From Desulfonema magnum (GTDB lineage: Bacteria > Desulfobacterota > Desulfobacteria > Desulfobacterales > 4be13), in contig NZ_CP061800.1 in the NCBI RefSeq assembly GCF_017377395.1, positions 5,787,633 to 5,851,632 on the forward strand: a DNA stretch of 64,000 nt, given 5' to 3'. Position numbers and translations under genes: made by a program. Shown piece by piece: positions 53,470 through 61,768 of the stretch (its first letter is position 1; each line of letters begins with the position of its first letter). The notes beneath the pieces were generated by a model, which ran no database searches, had not been told where the DNA came from, and worked only from the letters and a program-made list of their open reading frames with translations.

Positions 53470-53511
53470 TAAGCCGGTGTTAATGACCGGCTATGGGTGA
53501 AAGCACCTTTT

Positions 53512-53599
53512 GGTAGTGTTCTAAAACTGGACTTGAACCGATATTTCCTAAATTGATTCAAATGGTTAAGATTTTTAGCTCCAGTTTTGGAACACTACC
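53512..53599. mobile_element. 88-bp miniature element with 8-bp target duplication
   Basis: Terminal inverted repeats GGTAGTGTTC(T)AAAACTGGA / TCCAGTTTTGGAACACTACC. Flanked by direct CACCTTTT at 53504-53511 and 53600-53607. Copy 1 of the IS91 element (near 47930) shows the uninterrupted site CACCTTTTTCCG, so this is a dated insertion. Confidence 0.9.
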
Positions 53600-53829
53600 C
53601 ACCTTTTTCCGTCTTCCGGATATGTTCTTTCCCCCTCCCCCGTCTCTGTTTTTATTTCGGTTTTTCTGAAAATTATGTCTTCCGGATGACATGATCTCCC
53701 CTTTTTTTATGCCGGTTCCGTTCTCAGGACACACCTCCGCCCCGTGACTTCCGTTTCCGAACACGGAACATGATATTTTATTTCGGTAAGATGTGACATA
53801 CTATATTATACATTCTTACGTCATTTGTA

Positions 53830-54984
53830 TTATGATGTGTCCTCATACGCCTCCCCGCCTGTGAGATGCGGCGGAAGAAGATGCGTGCGGCTGATCCTGT
53901 AATACGGATGAACGATGAGAACGCAGATCATTTTCCCGTTGCCGCAGACGGGGCGGATATTCGTGAATTCATCTCCCGGCTCCGGTGCGGGTGTCCCGTC
54001 GCCGGTGTCATCTTCCGATCTCAGCATCTCACGGATCATCTCCGTGTTTTTTGCGGCCCTCCCGTTGGCGAGGATTCCGTAATGGCGGATCCGGTGAAAC
54101 CCGGACGGCAGGACGTGAAGGAGAAAGCGGCGGATGAACTCGTCCGCCGTCAGGGTCATCTCCTTCCTGTGTCCTTTGTCTTTGTAATCTTTGTATGAGA
54201 ACGTGACCTGTCCGTTTTCAACGGAAATTATGCGGTGACTGCCTATGGCGACACGGTGCGTGTATCTTCCGATGTATCTTACCACCTCCTCCGGCCCGGC
54301 GAACGGGGCTTTCGCATATACGACCCATCTGCGGGCGGCAAGGCTGTTCAGCCATTTCTCAAATCCCTCCGGCTCCGTCAGTTCCGCCCTCTCATCCGGC
54401 ACGGTCAGTTCTCCGTCATAATACGCCTTTTTCAGTCCGCCGACAAACTTTCCCCGGAACACCTTCGAAAGGGCGCACACCGGGAACAGGAATTTTCCTC
54501 CGCACTTCGGACCCACCCATTCTCCGTGTTCGTTCAGGCCTCCGCCGGTCACGACAAAGTGAATGTGAAGGTGCGTGCATAAGGTCTGACCCCATGTGTG
54601 AAGTATTCCGTAAAATCCGATCTCCGCTCCGAGCCATTTCGGATCCTTTCCGAACGCTTTCAGCGTCTCCGCCGCACAGGTGATAAGGAGATCGTATATA
54701 ATCGCCTGATTATAATGGCACAGCGGAAATATCATGTTCGGAAGGGTGAACACGACGTGATAATAAGGTATGGGAAGAAGCTGTCCGATGCGGGCGTTCA
54801 CCCATCTGCGTTTCGCAATGCCCTGGCATTTCGGGCAGTGACGGTTGTGACAGGAGTTGTACGATATCTCCGTGTGGCCGCATTCCCCGCACACCTCCGC
54901 ATGAAATCCGAACTCGCCCGTTCGGCAGTTTTCAATGTCGGACATCACCTTCCGCTGCCGCGGCGTGAGGGGGTGTCTCTCACG
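53830..54984 (-). pseudogene. IS91-family transposase, 3' part (interrupted)
   Basis: The C-terminal 380 or so residues of the transposase, from RERHPLTPRQRKVMSDIENC to the end. The 5' part is at 56700-56981, with the IS4-family element between. Zinc-binding, HUH and Tyr regions are present but the start is separated. Confidence 0.9.
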
Positions 54985-56689
54985 CATAGGTGTAAAGTTA
55001 AGGATACTTAACTAACCTGCTAACGGTATGATTTCAAAAAATAAATTCACATTTATCAGATTGAAAAGACGGAAAGACAGAGGCATGCCTTTACCCGGCT
55101 GCCCGAGTTCCGAGAGGTTTACCTTTACATATTTATAGTTTTCAAGAACTGCTCCGTCGATAAGTACATCAAGGGAGTTTTTTCTGCTTTTCTGCCTCTC
55201 TTTCCGGCATGTGTCAGTTATTTTTGCTATCATTTTCCTGACATGTTTTGCCGCTTTGTCAGCAGAATCCGAAAGCAGCACTGTCAGACCGGCTATGTTT
55301 CTTCTGAAATATTTCACTGTCTTGTCAATACTTACCTCTTCGCCGAGTATCCGCCATGCCTCTGATCTGGCATTCGAATAACAGTAGGATATGAACATCA
55401 CAACTATCGCTTTTCCCAATACTTCGCACCTGAGCCTGTCCTCATTGTTTCTTACTTCTGTTTTATGAATGTTCAATACCGATTTAAACTGTTTGAAAAA
55501 TAATTCCACAGACCATCTGATCGGATAAAATGCAAGGATGGTTCTCACATCCTCCGTTTTCTCAGCAGGAATATTTGTCATCATAAAGTTCCACTCACAC
55601 AGTCGCAGTGATTCTTTCTTGGGGGTTCTTCCTTTCTTTTTGGCATTCTGACACATTTTTCTCCGTTTTTTGTTTGCAACTTCTTCCGGAACTCTGACTG
55701 CGAAAAAGCGTATCTTTATCTTTTTCTCTTTGTTTCCCGTATAACATTCGAATTCAAATATTGTCTCATTGCCGTTCAGCTTTTTCAATATCTCCGAGAT
55801 TCCGATTCTCTCATATTCTTCCCCTTTCTTTATATACAGACCGATTCCGGAATAATTAAAACGGGATATGAAAAAGGCTTCTTTGTCATCAGTTATTTTC
55901 AGCATGTCCGCAATTGAATATCCCAGATCGAAAATAAGCAGATCATCCGCGCTGATCTGATCGCCCAGTGTCTTCGAATAACTCTGATCGTTACACGTTT
56001 GTTTTTTTATATCAAACAGCTGAATCACTCCGGTTTTGTAATCATACATTAACTGAACTTTGCAACCCGCAATGTTATATCCCGGAAATGCGGATTTCAG
56101 GCCCGGGGGCAGCTCCCATGACGAACTGTCAATAATATTCACTCTGCCGAACTGATTTAATACGTCAATATTGATATTATGTCCGTTTTCAGTCGCCGTT
56201 CTGAAAAAAAATGAAAAAACTTCTGTCAGAAAATCAATGGCATACTGATTAAAACGGTCATTTATTCCCGCCCTTGAAATACATTCGGACAGATTTTCCG
56301 CTATGGCACCCAGAGTTATTGTGGTCGTTGTCAGCGAACCGAAAGTCAGCGATATGAAAAATTCGAATGCGTCCAATTTCCGTTTTCTCTTTATGAAACC
56401 GGTTTTTTCAGCTATTTTTCTGATCTTTCCTTTTTTGAAAAACTTTTTAACTGTTCTGACATCAATTTTAATCTGTTTATTTATCATTGCACAGTCCTCC
56501 CAAATATGATCTTATGAGATTGTCGGATATTTTGTTTTTTTCACACAGTCCGGAATATCAGCATGTGCTGAGAGATGCAATGAAAAAGTAATTTGCGACA
56601 CGGCATTTCTTGCATTTTATTTAAACAACAACCATATGTTATAAAAGGATATTTTTACAATTCAGCAGTTCCTTAACTTTACACCTATG
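54985..56689 (-). mobile_element. IS4-family insertion sequence
   Basis: 1705 bp. Perfect terminal inverted repeats CATAGGTGTAAAGTTAAGGA / TCCTTAACTTTACACCTATG. Target duplication of 10 bp, GTCTCTCACG (54975-54984 and 56690-56699). It interrupts the IS91 transposase gene. Confidence 0.93.
55012..56487 (-). CDS. IS4-family transposase
   Basis: A 491-aa DDE transposase. Asp residues in NIIDSSSWELPPG and LLIFDLGYS, Glu in the Y-2-R-3-E-6-K signature YPIRWSVELFFKQFK. N-terminal helical DNA-binding region (KIRKIAEKTGFIKRKRK). Intact. It performs cut-and-paste transposition of its own element. Confidence 0.95.
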   Translation of the reverse strand: MINKQIKIDVRTVKKFFKKGKIRKIAEKTGFIKRKRKLDAFEFFISLTFGSLTTTTITLGAIAENLSECISRAGINDRFNQYAIDFLTEVFSFFFRTATENGHNINIDVLNQFGRVNIIDSSSWELPPGLKSAFPGYNIAGCKVQLMYDYKTGVIQLFDIKKQTCNDQSYSKTLGDQISADDLLIFDLGYSIADMLKITDDKEAFFISRFNYSGIGLYIKKGEEYERIGISEILKKLNGNETIFEFECYTGNKEKKIKIRFFAVRVPEEVANKKRRKMCQNAKKKGRTPKKESLRLCEWNFMMTNIPAEKTEDVRTILAFYPIRWSVELFFKQFKSVLNIHKTEVRNNEDRLRCEVLGKAIVVMFISYCYSNARSEAWRILGEEVSIDKTVKYFRRNIAGLTVLLSDSADKAAKHVRKMIAKITDTCRKERQKSRKNSLDVLIDGAVLENYKYVKVNLSELGQPGKGMPLSFRLFNLINVNLFFEIIPLAG

Positions 56690-56699
56690 GTCTCTCACG

Positions 56700-56981
56700 G
56701 TGTTCCTCCCCGTGAAGGCGGAAGATGTCCGCAACCTCCCATGCCGGACGCTCCGGAGACGTCTCCCCGGCATTTCCGTCCGTATGCAAAACGCCGTGTC
56801 CCGGAAACGGAGACACGGGATGCGCCGGAAATCCCGGCGGACAAAGTTCGCCGATGTCCGGACGGATTTCCGCCGGAGATGCCGGCACCGGCAGCGGAGG
56901 TTCGCATCCTCCCGGGAAAAACCCCTCCCTCCTCAGTTCCGATATGACATGTTTTCTTTCAAGGTCTTCGGGAAGTCTCAT
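56700..56981 (-). pseudogene. IS91-family transposase, 5' part (interrupted)
   Basis: MRLPEDLERKHVISELRREG to the insertion point in HGEEHRERP. It shows a 3-bp insertion and several substitutions relative to copy 1. Confidence 0.9.
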
Positions 56982-56997
56982 CGCACGTTCCTCCCTT

Positions 56998-57291
56998 TCA
57001 GTTCCCCGACACTGACATTTTTCCGACCCTCACGAAATGAAGGCCCGTCGGCGTCTCCCCTGAAAAATCCTCCGGCCCGGCTTTTATCCCCGCCTTTTGC
57101 GCAGACGGATAAAAACGGCCGTATGACTCCTCGTCGAAGCAGTATGCCGCTCCGAGTCCGAGACCCTTTTTTATCTCTCCGAAGCGGGTCCTCTTTATTG
57201 CCGGGCTGCCTTTCAGGTTCATGCGGGAGACGTAATCTTTCATCTTCGCCTCAGAACCCGCTATGATACACGCGTCGCCGTCGCAGATCAC
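56998..57291 (-). CDS. Accessory open frame of IS91 copy 2
   Basis: Identical in sequence to the 97-aa frame at 49608-49901. Unknown function. Confidence 0.55.
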   Translation of the reverse strand: MICDGDACIIAGSEAKMKDYVSRMNLKGSPAIKRTRFGEIKKGLGLGAAYCFDEESYGRFYPSAQKAGIKAGPEDFSGETPTGLHFVRVGKMSVSGN

Positions 57292-57384
57292 CTCTCCTCC
57301 TCCGAAATATGCGAGAAACCGATCACTTTGTGATCCGACATTGTAACCTGACCCCTTTCTTCCCTGCCGTGAGGCTTAAGCCGG

Positions 57385-58211
57385 GTAGCCGGGGGATGTT
57401 GCCATCCCCAAGCCCCCTAAGAACCGCACGAGCAAGTTTCCCCGCATACGGCTCAGGCAACTGTAAGGCGCCGTGAAGCACCCGCCGGCGGAAAACTTTC
57501 TCCGCCGACTTCACGGTACGGATTCTTACTCGGTCTGCGGTTTCCCGTCCGCAGCGCCGTCAATGGGCGAACCATTGTCTGTCCGTGCTGCCTGCGGTGA
57601 AACCTTTCGTAATCTTTCCCGTGATCCGCCACCTGTCGGAAGTCTGCGCCCTTTCGGGCTGCGGCAAAGTCCGAACCGCTATCCGCATCATTACAACACG
57701 GCTTTCGCTTCCTCCGACATCCTTTACCCGCATCTCCTTCGGTACGCCTTACGGCTCCCTACCTCTCTGCGGAGGAGAGATACGGGCTTACCATGTTCCG
57801 CATGATCTGACCATGACGACTTAGCGTCCGCCTATCCGCCGGGGGAATCGCAGGCTGCGCAGTGCGACAGCGGACCGCACTGACCATACCCCTCACCTTT
57901 TGGTTCAGGCTTGTCAGCATCTTTAGCCTGTCGTGCGTTCACGACGTTTATCGGCGATTCACATATGTTACGCATATTGTCTTTCCTAGTTCCCATCCGG
58001 CTTGCGATGCTGCCAGAGTTGATCTCCCCTCACGGTTCGTTCTTCTGCGTCTTGCGACGCAAGGGCTACATTGTCCTCCGGGCTCTCACACCCCTCCGTT
58101 ACCAGAGACGCATGCCGGAGTAAGAAACTCTCGGCAACACGACAGGTTGAACTTTCGTTCCTTATAAAGAGGAACGAAATCAACAATCAAATCAGCGACT
58201 TCATGTCGCAC
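57385..58211 (-). mobile_element. ORF-less group II intron inserted in an attC
   Basis: On the minus strand the 5' end is GTGCGAC (58211-58205), the consensus start of group II introns. The 34-nt domain V is at 57454-57421 (GAGCCGTATG, GGGGAAACTTG, CGTGCGGTTC; AGC triad and GAAA loop), followed by a domain VI hairpin and an end near CTAC (57385). About 827 nt with no reverse transcriptase/maturase, so it would need help in trans. The 5' exon (ACCTAACCCGGC then GTTGCAGCGG) is the first half of an attC site. Confidence 0.7.
57421..57454 (-). ncRNA. Group II intron domain V
   Basis: 34 nt, minus strand: a GAGCCG stem paired with CGGTTC-type bases, an AGC catalytic triad near the 5' side and a GAAA terminal loop. 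This is the most conserved part of group II ribozymes and the best support for the intron call. Confidence 0.8.
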
Positions 58212-58234
58212 CCGCTGCAACGCCGGGTTAGGTT
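58212..58234 (-). repeat. attC half-site (R'' and L'') interrupted by the intron
   Basis: Minus strand ACCTAAC (perfect RYYYAAC box, including the toxin stop TAA) then CCGGCGTTGCAGCGG. The second half is not found directly after the intron. Confidence 0.6.
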
Positions 58235-58521
58235 TTTATTCTTCTTTTCAGCAGTCTGTAAAATTCACCCCGCTTGCCAATCATCAGCACGGATACCGTT
58301 TTTGTATTTTCATCAGCAACATAGGCAATCCGATATTACTGTCTGACAAATTTCAGATGATAAGAAAATATGCCGCCCAGGTCTCCGGCAAGCAGTTCGC
58401 CTTTTTCCGGATTTGAAAGAATTGCCGGAATATGCTCTGTTATAATAGCTTCCCGCAAATTCGGACTGAGTTTTTTCAAATCCTTTTTAATCTGCGGATG
58501 ATATTCATCTCTGTACATCAT
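58228..58521 (-). pseudogene. RelE-like toxin with an in-frame stop codon
   Basis: The frame reads MMYRDEYHPQIKKDLKKLSP ... GELLAGDLGGIFSYHLKFVR-Q, then TAA, then directly YRIAYVADENTKTVSVLMIG and KRGEFYRLLKRR. The second part is the normal end of RelE-type toxins. A single base change (CAA to TAA) would create this. The full gene would be 97 aa. It is coupled to an intact antitoxin and ends inside the attC box. Confidence 0.85.
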
Positions 58522-58706
58522 ATGTCAAAAACCTCTTCCCGCGTAAGAAATCTGACTCTTCCGAGTTCAAGGTCTTTTTTCCGTTCCAGCAGTTCCTTCC
58601 CCTCCTCTGTGAGAAGAAGATACAGAGTTTCAATCTCCTGCGTGTTCATGGACTGAATAATTTCAGCCACATTGCCAACCGATATGTCAACTGTCATCTG
58701 CGGCAT
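58518..58706 (-). CDS. Antitoxin partner of the RelE-like toxin
   Basis: 62 aa, acidic, with IIQSMNTQEIETLYLLLTEE and a C-terminal RVRFLTREEVFDI. AGAGG precedes the ATG. Its stop overlaps the toxin start. Type II antitoxin by context. Confidence 0.75.
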   Translation of the reverse strand: MPQMTVDISVGNVAEIIQSMNTQEIETLYLLLTEEGKELLERKKDLELGRVRFLTREEVFDI

Positions 58707-58881
58707 AACAACCTCTTCAAATTTTTAAAGATTATAATAAGTAAAAAATTTTTATGGTATGCAAAAAAGAATTTTATAACTGTTACTTTTACTTTGTGAG
58801 CTTTGTTTTTGTGAGTTTACAAGTGAGCAGTTTATCGCTCATCAACGCTGTGCTGCTAAAATGATGCTATGCTGAAAAAAA

Positions 58882-58973
58882 CCTAACGATTGAATTCAGC
58901 GGCGGCGGGGGATTTGCTGAGACCTTCCGTTGAGAGGCAGCCCCCGCCGTCCGCTGCAATGATTGGTTAGCCC
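58882..58973 (-). repeat. attC-like site
   Basis: 92 bp, minus strand GGCTAAC ... GTTAGGT (a perfect GTTRRRY box). Stem TGCAGCGGACGGCGGGGG / CCCCCGCCGCCGCTGAA with an extrahelical A. It follows the DUF433/DUF5615 pair. Confidence 0.88.
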
Positions 58974-58990
58974 CTGATTTCTTTCTCTGT

Positions 58991-59371
58991 TCACAAGGTT
59001 TTTTCAGGGAGACGTATTCTGATTCTGGCGTTGTCAACCACAATAAGACTGCCCGCCTGAAATTCGGTTTCAAGAGAAAGAAGATTCCCAAGCGCTCTGA
59101 TGACATTCGGAACTTTCGAATTTCTCAGTCTCAGATATATGATTCCGTAACACTTTTTCCCTTCGTTAATCGCCAGGGTTCCGAATTCGGAATCGTGGGT
59201 GAGGATGAAACGGCTCTCCGAATACGCCTTTTCCAGAAGATATTCGTCCTCTCTGCCGTGCCATTTTCTTTCCTTTGCGTCAGCCACATCTGTTCCTTTC
59301 TCTCTGAGAAAAGACACCACTCTTGGCGAAATGTTCTCGTCTGCCAGCATTTTCAGAGAGCGGAATTTCAT
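58991..59371 (-). CDS. DUF5615 PIN-like toxin
   Basis: 126 aa. LADENISPRVVSFLREKGTD and FILTHDSEFGTLAINEGKKC are the acidic residues and strand pattern of the DUF5615/Mut7-C PIN-like family. Likely RNase toxin. It overlaps the DUF433 gene by four bases. Confidence 0.9.
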   Translation of the reverse strand: MKFRSLKMLADENISPRVVSFLREKGTDVADAKERKWHGREDEYLLEKAYSESRFILTHDSEFGTLAINEGKKCYGIIYLRLRNSKVPNVIRALGNLLSLETEFQAGSLIVVDNARIRIRLPEKTL

Positions 59372-59595
59372 GCGGCGGCTTCCAGTTCGAGATATATTTC
59401 GTTTTTCAAAGAGCTGACAGCGTATCTGAGGCAGGCATATATGTCCTCTTTCCTAAGATGGGAGTAATCCATGAGTATCTCATCATCACTCACACCGGAT
59501 GCGAGCAGTTCCAGAATAAACTCCACCGAGATTCTTGTTCCTCTGATAATCGGTTTTCCGCCGAGAATTTTCGGATTTGCTGTGATTCTGTCCAT
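59368..59595 (-). CDS. DUF433 antitoxin
   Basis: 75 aa. MDRITANPKILGGKPIIRGT then RISVEFILELLASGVSDDEI is the classic DUF433 signature (HTH-like). Pairs with DUF5615. The cassette nearest the integrase end of the array. Confidence 0.93.
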   Translation of the reverse strand: MDRITANPKILGGKPIIRGTRISVEFILELLASGVSDDEILMDYSHLRKEDIYACLRYAVSSLKNEIYLELEAAA

Positions 59596-60152
59596 TTTAT
59601 ATCTCCCATTTCTGACTAATATTAATTGGTTAAGGGGCTAACCTTGGATTATCAGGAAAACGAGGTTTCCATATATAGAAACCAGGTTTCCATATATGGA
59701 AACAAGTTTCTGAATATAGAAACTTTCGGGGTGTCTGTATCTGGAAACCTTTCCCTTTTTCCTGCCCTGACCATACAAAGTGTCTAAATATGGAAACTTT
59801 AAGGTGTCTGTATATGGAAACCTTCAGAGTTTCTATATATAGACACTTCTTTGTTTTTCTGCTCCGACCATACAAAGTTTCTGAAAGTGGAAACTTTTAC
59901 GGTTTCCGCGTCATTTTAATTCTGATTATAACGGATCCGGGGGAGGCTCTGATTTCGGAAGGCCGCCCGCAACTTTCCGTTTTTACAGGAATCCGGACGG
60001 GCATTCCCGGAAAACGGCACTTTTCAAAGAGACAGATATCCCGAATTTCTGATTCCCGGAACCCCGGAACGGGCAGATTTTTCATTTTATAATTCAATAA
60101 ATTCAGAATATTTAACCTCTTCTGACTCCGTTACGGTCAGATTTAATTATCA
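59596..60152. other. Region between array and integrase with palindromic repeats
   Basis: A recombination-like box GTTAGCC (minus strand) at about 59638-59644 marks the start of the first cassette; no full attC or attI is recognised above it. A cluster of GTTTC-type palindromes fills 59660-59905. A single family C end (CTGATTATAACGGAT) is at 59923. Confidence 0.5.
59660..59905. repeat. Cluster of GTTTCCATATATGGAAAC-type palindromes
   Basis: About eight short inverted repeats of the form (G)TTTC(C/T)-N-ATAT-N-GAAAC, some with GTGTC in place of GTTTC, spaced irregularly. No spacers of constant length, so not a CRISPR. Confidence 0.8.
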
Positions 60153-60506
60153 TCAGGAAACAATTACTTCCGCAATCCGGTCTTCAAGTCCCGGACCCGC
60201 GGCTTTTGTGTAGGAAATCACCCATAATTTCCTGGTCCGGTCCCATTTTCCGCCCGCATTTCTCACCTTGCTCCGAAGCTTTGTTTCCCCAAGTTCTGTC
60301 CTGATCCCGACGATCAGCGTGTCTGTCACAGATTTTTTTTTCTGCGGCTCCCAGTCTGCCTCATCAATAATAATTTCAATCGTTTTAAGCCGCTTTTTTC
60401 TTTTTTCATCATACCGGTACCGGACACAGACAAGACTGTCTCCGTATATCTCGGCCAGTTTTTTTGTGCCCTTCTGACCCGGTTTCAGATTTCTGCGTAT
60501 ATTCAT
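60153..60506 (-). CDS. Hypothetical protein beside the integrase
   Basis: 117 aa, basic. MNIRRNLKPGQKGTKKLAEI, SLVCVRYRYDEKRKKRLKTI and a C-terminal GIRTELGETKLRSKVRNAGG then KWDRTRKLWVISY. No domain is recognised. It is divergent from the integrase fragment and could be the first cassette or an old integron neighbour. Confidence 0.65.
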   Translation of the reverse strand: MNIRRNLKPGQKGTKKLAEIYGDSLVCVRYRYDEKRKKRLKTIEIIIDEADWEPQKKKSVTDTLIVGIRTELGETKLRSKVRNAGGKWDRTRKLWVISYTKAAGPGLEDRIAEVIVS

Positions 60507-60582
60507 AATTAATTAAAGAAGTTATCTGTATGGACAATCTGTCAGTTTATTTTGTTGCAATTTATCACAGAAAAAGTTATCC

Positions 60583-60605
60583 TAAAATTTATATAGGATA
60601 CATTT
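60583..60605. promoter_or_regulatory. Palindrome upstream of the integrase fragment
   Basis: TATCCT-N11-AGGATA symmetric site between the divergent genes; TTGCAA with a 17-bp spacer to TATCCT could be a promoter for the integrase that overlaps it. Confidence 0.3.
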
Positions 60606-60635
60606 CAAAACAATGCAAGAAAAAAACGGCTGACT

Positions 60636-60765
60636 ATGAGCGAACTGCTTAACCACATACGCGATGTCATGCGGAAAAAACATTACTCAGTCCACACTGA
60701 AAACGCCTATGTGGACTGGATCAGACGGTTTATCATTTACCATGGGAAACGCCATCCCTCGGAAA
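60636..60765 (+). pseudogene. intI: Integron integrase (IntI), N-terminal fragment
   Basis: The first 43 or so codons read MSELLNHIRDVMRKKHYSVH then TENAYVDWIRRFIIYHGKRH and PSE. This is the SAM-like N-terminal domain of integron-type tyrosine recombinases (HYSxxTExxYxxWIxRFIxFHxxRHP). It is cut by a hairpin element at about 60766; the catalytic domain (RHRHRY residues) is absent. It is transcribed away from the attC array, as in standard integrons. Inactive. Confidence 0.8.
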
Positions 60766-60897
60766 ATTCGGAGGACAAATTCGGGGAGACAAAATTCGGG
60801 GGAGACAAGACTTATTTATTCGCTCTCAATTTTATTTCGAGCTTTTCTTTGTCAGGAAATAAGTATTGTCTCCCCCGAATTTTGTTTTTTCAGAAAA
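60766..60897. mobile_element. Hairpin element that truncates intI
   Basis: Inverted arms AAAATTCGGGGGAGACAA / TTGTCTCCCCCGAATTTT enclosing ACTTATTTATTC ... GGAAATAAGT. It follows two partial copies of TTCGGxGGACAAA, suggesting nested or repeated insertion. Confidence 0.65.
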
Positions 60898-60932
60898 GAT
60901 GAGCAATGGAAAAAATCAGGTTCTGTAAAATA

Positions 60933-61472
60933 TTATACAACAATTTCAACTTTATAAAAACCATTCTGGAAATAATATTTCACCTTATGGCCAAGTTTTC
61001 TCAAAAGTTTTTTGATAACATTGTTCTCCGGGGCTATCATACTTGTAAAGTGTGAAATACCATGATCTTTTGCAATATTGATAACTTTTATGAGCATTGT
61101 TTCGCCAAGGCCGATTTGTTGCCAGTCATCGCGAACTGCAATAGCCAGATCAATAATGCCTTCATCATGATCATATCCGTAACGCCCGACTGCAATAATT
61201 GCATCTTTTCCATTTTCTCTGACAGTAGCGGCAAGAGCAAAATTTGTATGATAATTAATGTCAATGAGCCGATTGATCATACTTTCAGGAAGAGTTTTGA
61301 AACGATGTAGGAAACGAAGATAAACAGATTGAGGAGACATTTTGTTGAATAAATCGACAATGAGATAACGATCTGACTTTGCGATTGGTCTCAGAAATAC
61401 GTCTTCACCATTATTAAGTTTGATATGGGATTCATATTGACTGGGATATTGATGGGTTAGTGCATGTATCAT
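60933..61472 (-). CDS. GNAT-family N-acetyltransferase
   Basis: 179 aa. LRPIAKSDRYLIVDLFNKMS then QSVYLRFLHRFK at the start and the acetyl-CoA region VRDDWQQIGLGETMLIKVIN with Q-x-x-G-x-G. The pattern resembles the protein-acetylase (Pat-like) group. Substrate not evident. Monocistronic. Confidence 0.9.
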   Translation of the reverse strand: MIHALTHQYPSQYESHIKLNNGEDVFLRPIAKSDRYLIVDLFNKMSPQSVYLRFLHRFKTLPESMINRLIDINYHTNFALAATVRENGKDAIIAVGRYGYDHDEGIIDLAIAVRDDWQQIGLGETMLIKVINIAKDHGISHFTSMIAPENNVIKKLLRKLGHKVKYYFQNGFYKVEIVV

Positions 61473-61568
61473 TTATTTGTTCTCCTCAAGTAGGATTTCA
61501 TAATGATCTTTCAATATTCTCAGACTATACAAAAAATCAATGGACGCCTTTATTTTGCATTATTTTTT

Positions 61569-61717
61569 ACTCGATGTTCAAATTTTTTTTGTCATTCCTG
61601 CGAAAGCAGGAATCCACAGTTTCCGGAAGCGCCGCATCGGCCGAAAACGGATTCCTGCTTTCGCGGGAATGGCAGGCTTTTTATCCGAACCAAGTCAAAA
61701 AATTTGAACATTGAATT
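61569..61717. mobile_element. Miniature inverted-repeat element, family B, copy 2
   Basis: Ends ACTCGATGTTCAAATTTTTT and AAAAAATTTGAACATTGAAT; interior GTCATTCCTGCGAAAGCAGG. About 149 bp. Confidence 0.75.
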
Positions 61718-61768
61718 TTTATCTACAGAATATCAATAACAAAAAAGCTTGATTCCCACAATTAAACA

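Larger units (their letters stand above)
53470..57371 (-). mobile_element. IS91-family element, copy 2, interrupted twice
   Basis: It matches copy 1 from the attC through the transposase and accessory frame to GTGAGGCTTAA. An 88-bp miniature element (53512-53599) and an IS4-family element (54985-56689) are inserted in it. Confidence 0.85.

Noticed and set aside
57473..58346. Several open frames across the group II intron region
   Set aside because: They overlap each other on both strands and are explained by ribozyme RNA, not protein.
59660..59905. Possible CRISPR array of GTTTC palindromes
   Set aside because: Spacing is irregular, repeats are only about 18 bp and no cas genes are present.
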